From Streptomyces sp. D2-8 (GTDB lineage: Bacteria; Actinomycetota; Actinomycetes; Streptomycetales; Streptomycetaceae), in contig NZ_JAAHBP010000009.1 in assembly GCF_023184515.1 (NCBI RefSeq), positions 310,001 to 374,000 on the forward strand: DNA of 64,000 nt, in the 5' to 3' direction. A model generated the notes under the pieces. That model was given only the letters and a program-made list of their open reading frames with translations, was not told the origin of the DNA and ran no database searches. Position numbers and translations under genes: made by a program. This document shows positions 63,131 through 64,000 of this stretch, piece after piece (positions within the stretch are counted from its first letter, which is position 1; every line of letters starts with the position of its first letter).

Positions 63131-64000
63131 TGAGCTTCACCCTCGGGTCGAACAGTCCGTAGAGCAGGTCGGCGAGCAGGTTCCCGGCGAGCACCGCTGC
63201 GGTGGCCAGGGTCGTCAGGGCGGCGAGCAGCGGGAAGTCGACGGCGGTGGCCGCCTCGACGGTGGCCGCGGCGATGCCCGGCCAGCTGAAGACGCTCTCC
63301 ACCAGCAGCGCCCCGGTGATGAGTTCGGGGACGCGGGAGCCGATGAGCGTGAGCACCGGAAGGAGCCCGGAGCGCAGGGCGTGGCCGAGCAGGACGGTGC
63401 CTTCGCTCAGGCCGCGGGCGCGGGCGCCGCGTACGGGGTCCTCCGCCAGCGCGTCGCCGACGCCCTGGCGTACGTACAGGGTGAACCACGGCAGCTGGGA
63501 CACGGCGAGGACACCGGCGGGCAGGAGGAGATGGCTCGTGACCTGTCCTGGCGTGACCTGTTCGCTGCCGGTGTCGGTCAGACCGCCCGCCGGGAGGACG
63601 TCCCACTGGAGGGCGAACAGCCAGATCGCGAGCAGCGCGATCCAGAAGACCGGTGCCGCCTCCAGCGTGTAGGCGAGGGAGGTGACGGTCCGGTCGACGA
63701 GCGAGCCGGGGCGACGGGCGGCGAGCACGCCGAGGACCGTGCCCACCAGCACGGCGGCGGCGAAGGCGACCGCGCAGAGCAGCGCGGACCACACGAGCCG
63801 TTCGCCGATGACCTGGGCGACCGGCTGCCGCATGACGCTGGAGTGGCCGAGGTCGCCGGTGAGGGCGGAGGTCAGCCAGTGCCACCAGCGGGCGGCGAAG
63901 GGCCGGTCCACGCCGAGGTTCTCGCGCAGCTGGTCCAGGGTCCGCTGGTCGGCGCCGAGCGCGGCGGTGCCGGCGTACGCCTTGACGGGGTCGAAGGGGG
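63120..64000 (-). CDS. peptide/nickel-type ABC transporter permease (NikB/DppB-like), cut by the window edge
   Basis: The frame is open to the right edge and reads FDPVKAYAGTAALGADQRTLDQLRENLGVDRPFAARWW, the typical periplasmic loop after TM1 of DppB/NikB proteins, so the N-terminus lies beyond base 64000. Downstream are GDLGHSSVMRQPVAQVIGERL and the EAA loop DPVRGARARGLSEGTVLLGHALRSGL. It is the first visible gene of the operon; a binding-protein gene is expected upstream outside the window. Confidence 0.88.
   Translation of the reverse strand, partial: PFDPVKAYAGTAALGADQRTLDQLRENLGVDRPFAARWWHWLTSALTGDLGHSSVMRQPVAQVIGERLVWSALLCAVAFAAAVLVGTVLGVLAARRPGSLVDRTVTSLAYTLEAAPVFWIALLAIWLFALQWDVLPAGGLTDTGSEQVTPGQVTSHLLLPAGVLAVSQLPWFTLYVRQGVGDALAEDPVRGARARGLSEGTVLLGHALRSGLLPVLTLIGSRVPELITGALLVESVFSWPGIAAATVEAATAVDFPLLAALTTLATAAVLAGNLLADLLYGLFDPRVKLSDM

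Overview
The window is high-GC actinobacterial chromosome, almost certainly Streptomyces. Codons end strongly in G or C, GTG starts and GGAGG ribosome sites are common, and in-frame TTA codons occur in only a few accessory genes. The left part follows the gene order I recall from Streptomyces coelicolor between about SCO6014 and SCO5998: amino-acid permease, dxs, xylFGH, rok7B7, ngcEFG, aconitase and an HTH-MurA protein. Several carbohydrate and accessory blocks are interleaved.

1-12.7 kb: APC permease, dxs, the xylose transporter xylFGH, its ROK regulator, and ngcEFG for N-acetylglucosamine/chitobiose with a DasR-like site upstream. 12.7-25.1 kb: plant and fungal cell-wall sugar use. It holds a secreted GH92 mannosidase, a GH67 alpha-glucuronidase, an Lpl-type oligosaccharide ABC operon with a decayed GH42 gene, and a divergent acetylxylan esterase. 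A xylanase-type CGAAA-N-TTTCG palindrome lies between the operon and the esterase. The set looks like import and breakdown of acetylated glucuronoxylan fragments (aldouronates). 25.2-35.5 kb: an MmpS-like lipoprotein, a copper LPMO (AA10-CBM2) behind a perfect CebR box, and a SpoIIE-type phosphatase overlapping a second xylFGH-like transporter, followed by an orphan solute-binding protein. 35.5-42.1 kb: an orphan sensor kinase, aconitase with an iron-box-like site, a DUF4236 peptide, and the HTH-MurA protein. Two matching ATCTC-N6-GAGAT palindromes lie in this stretch.

43.3-57.8 kb is the most interesting part. It is a single-strand island of eight genes. Read in transcription order they are a TIR protein, a two-TM macro-domain protein (together resembling type II Thoeris), FxsC (TIR-like), a 1289-residue ParA/TIR/NB-ARC/TPR protein, a 60-residue peptide ending F-N-S-A-V, a radical SAM maturase FxsB, an AAC(3)-fold acetyltransferase, and a second giant ParA/TIR/NB-ARC/TPR protein. 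This is an FxSxx-COOH cyclophane RiPP locus physically joined to a Thoeris-like defence pair. Two of its genes carry TTA codons, which suggests bldA-dependent timing. Gene remnants lie just beyond its upstream end.

58.9-64 kb: a methyltransferase, a histidine-rich metal-binding peptide, and an ArsR/SmtB repressor with an intact alpha-5 zinc site and a 36-bp operator-like palindrome over its own start. A convergent peptide/nickel-type ABC transporter runs off the right edge. I saw no rRNA, tRNA, CRISPR array or intact insertion sequence.
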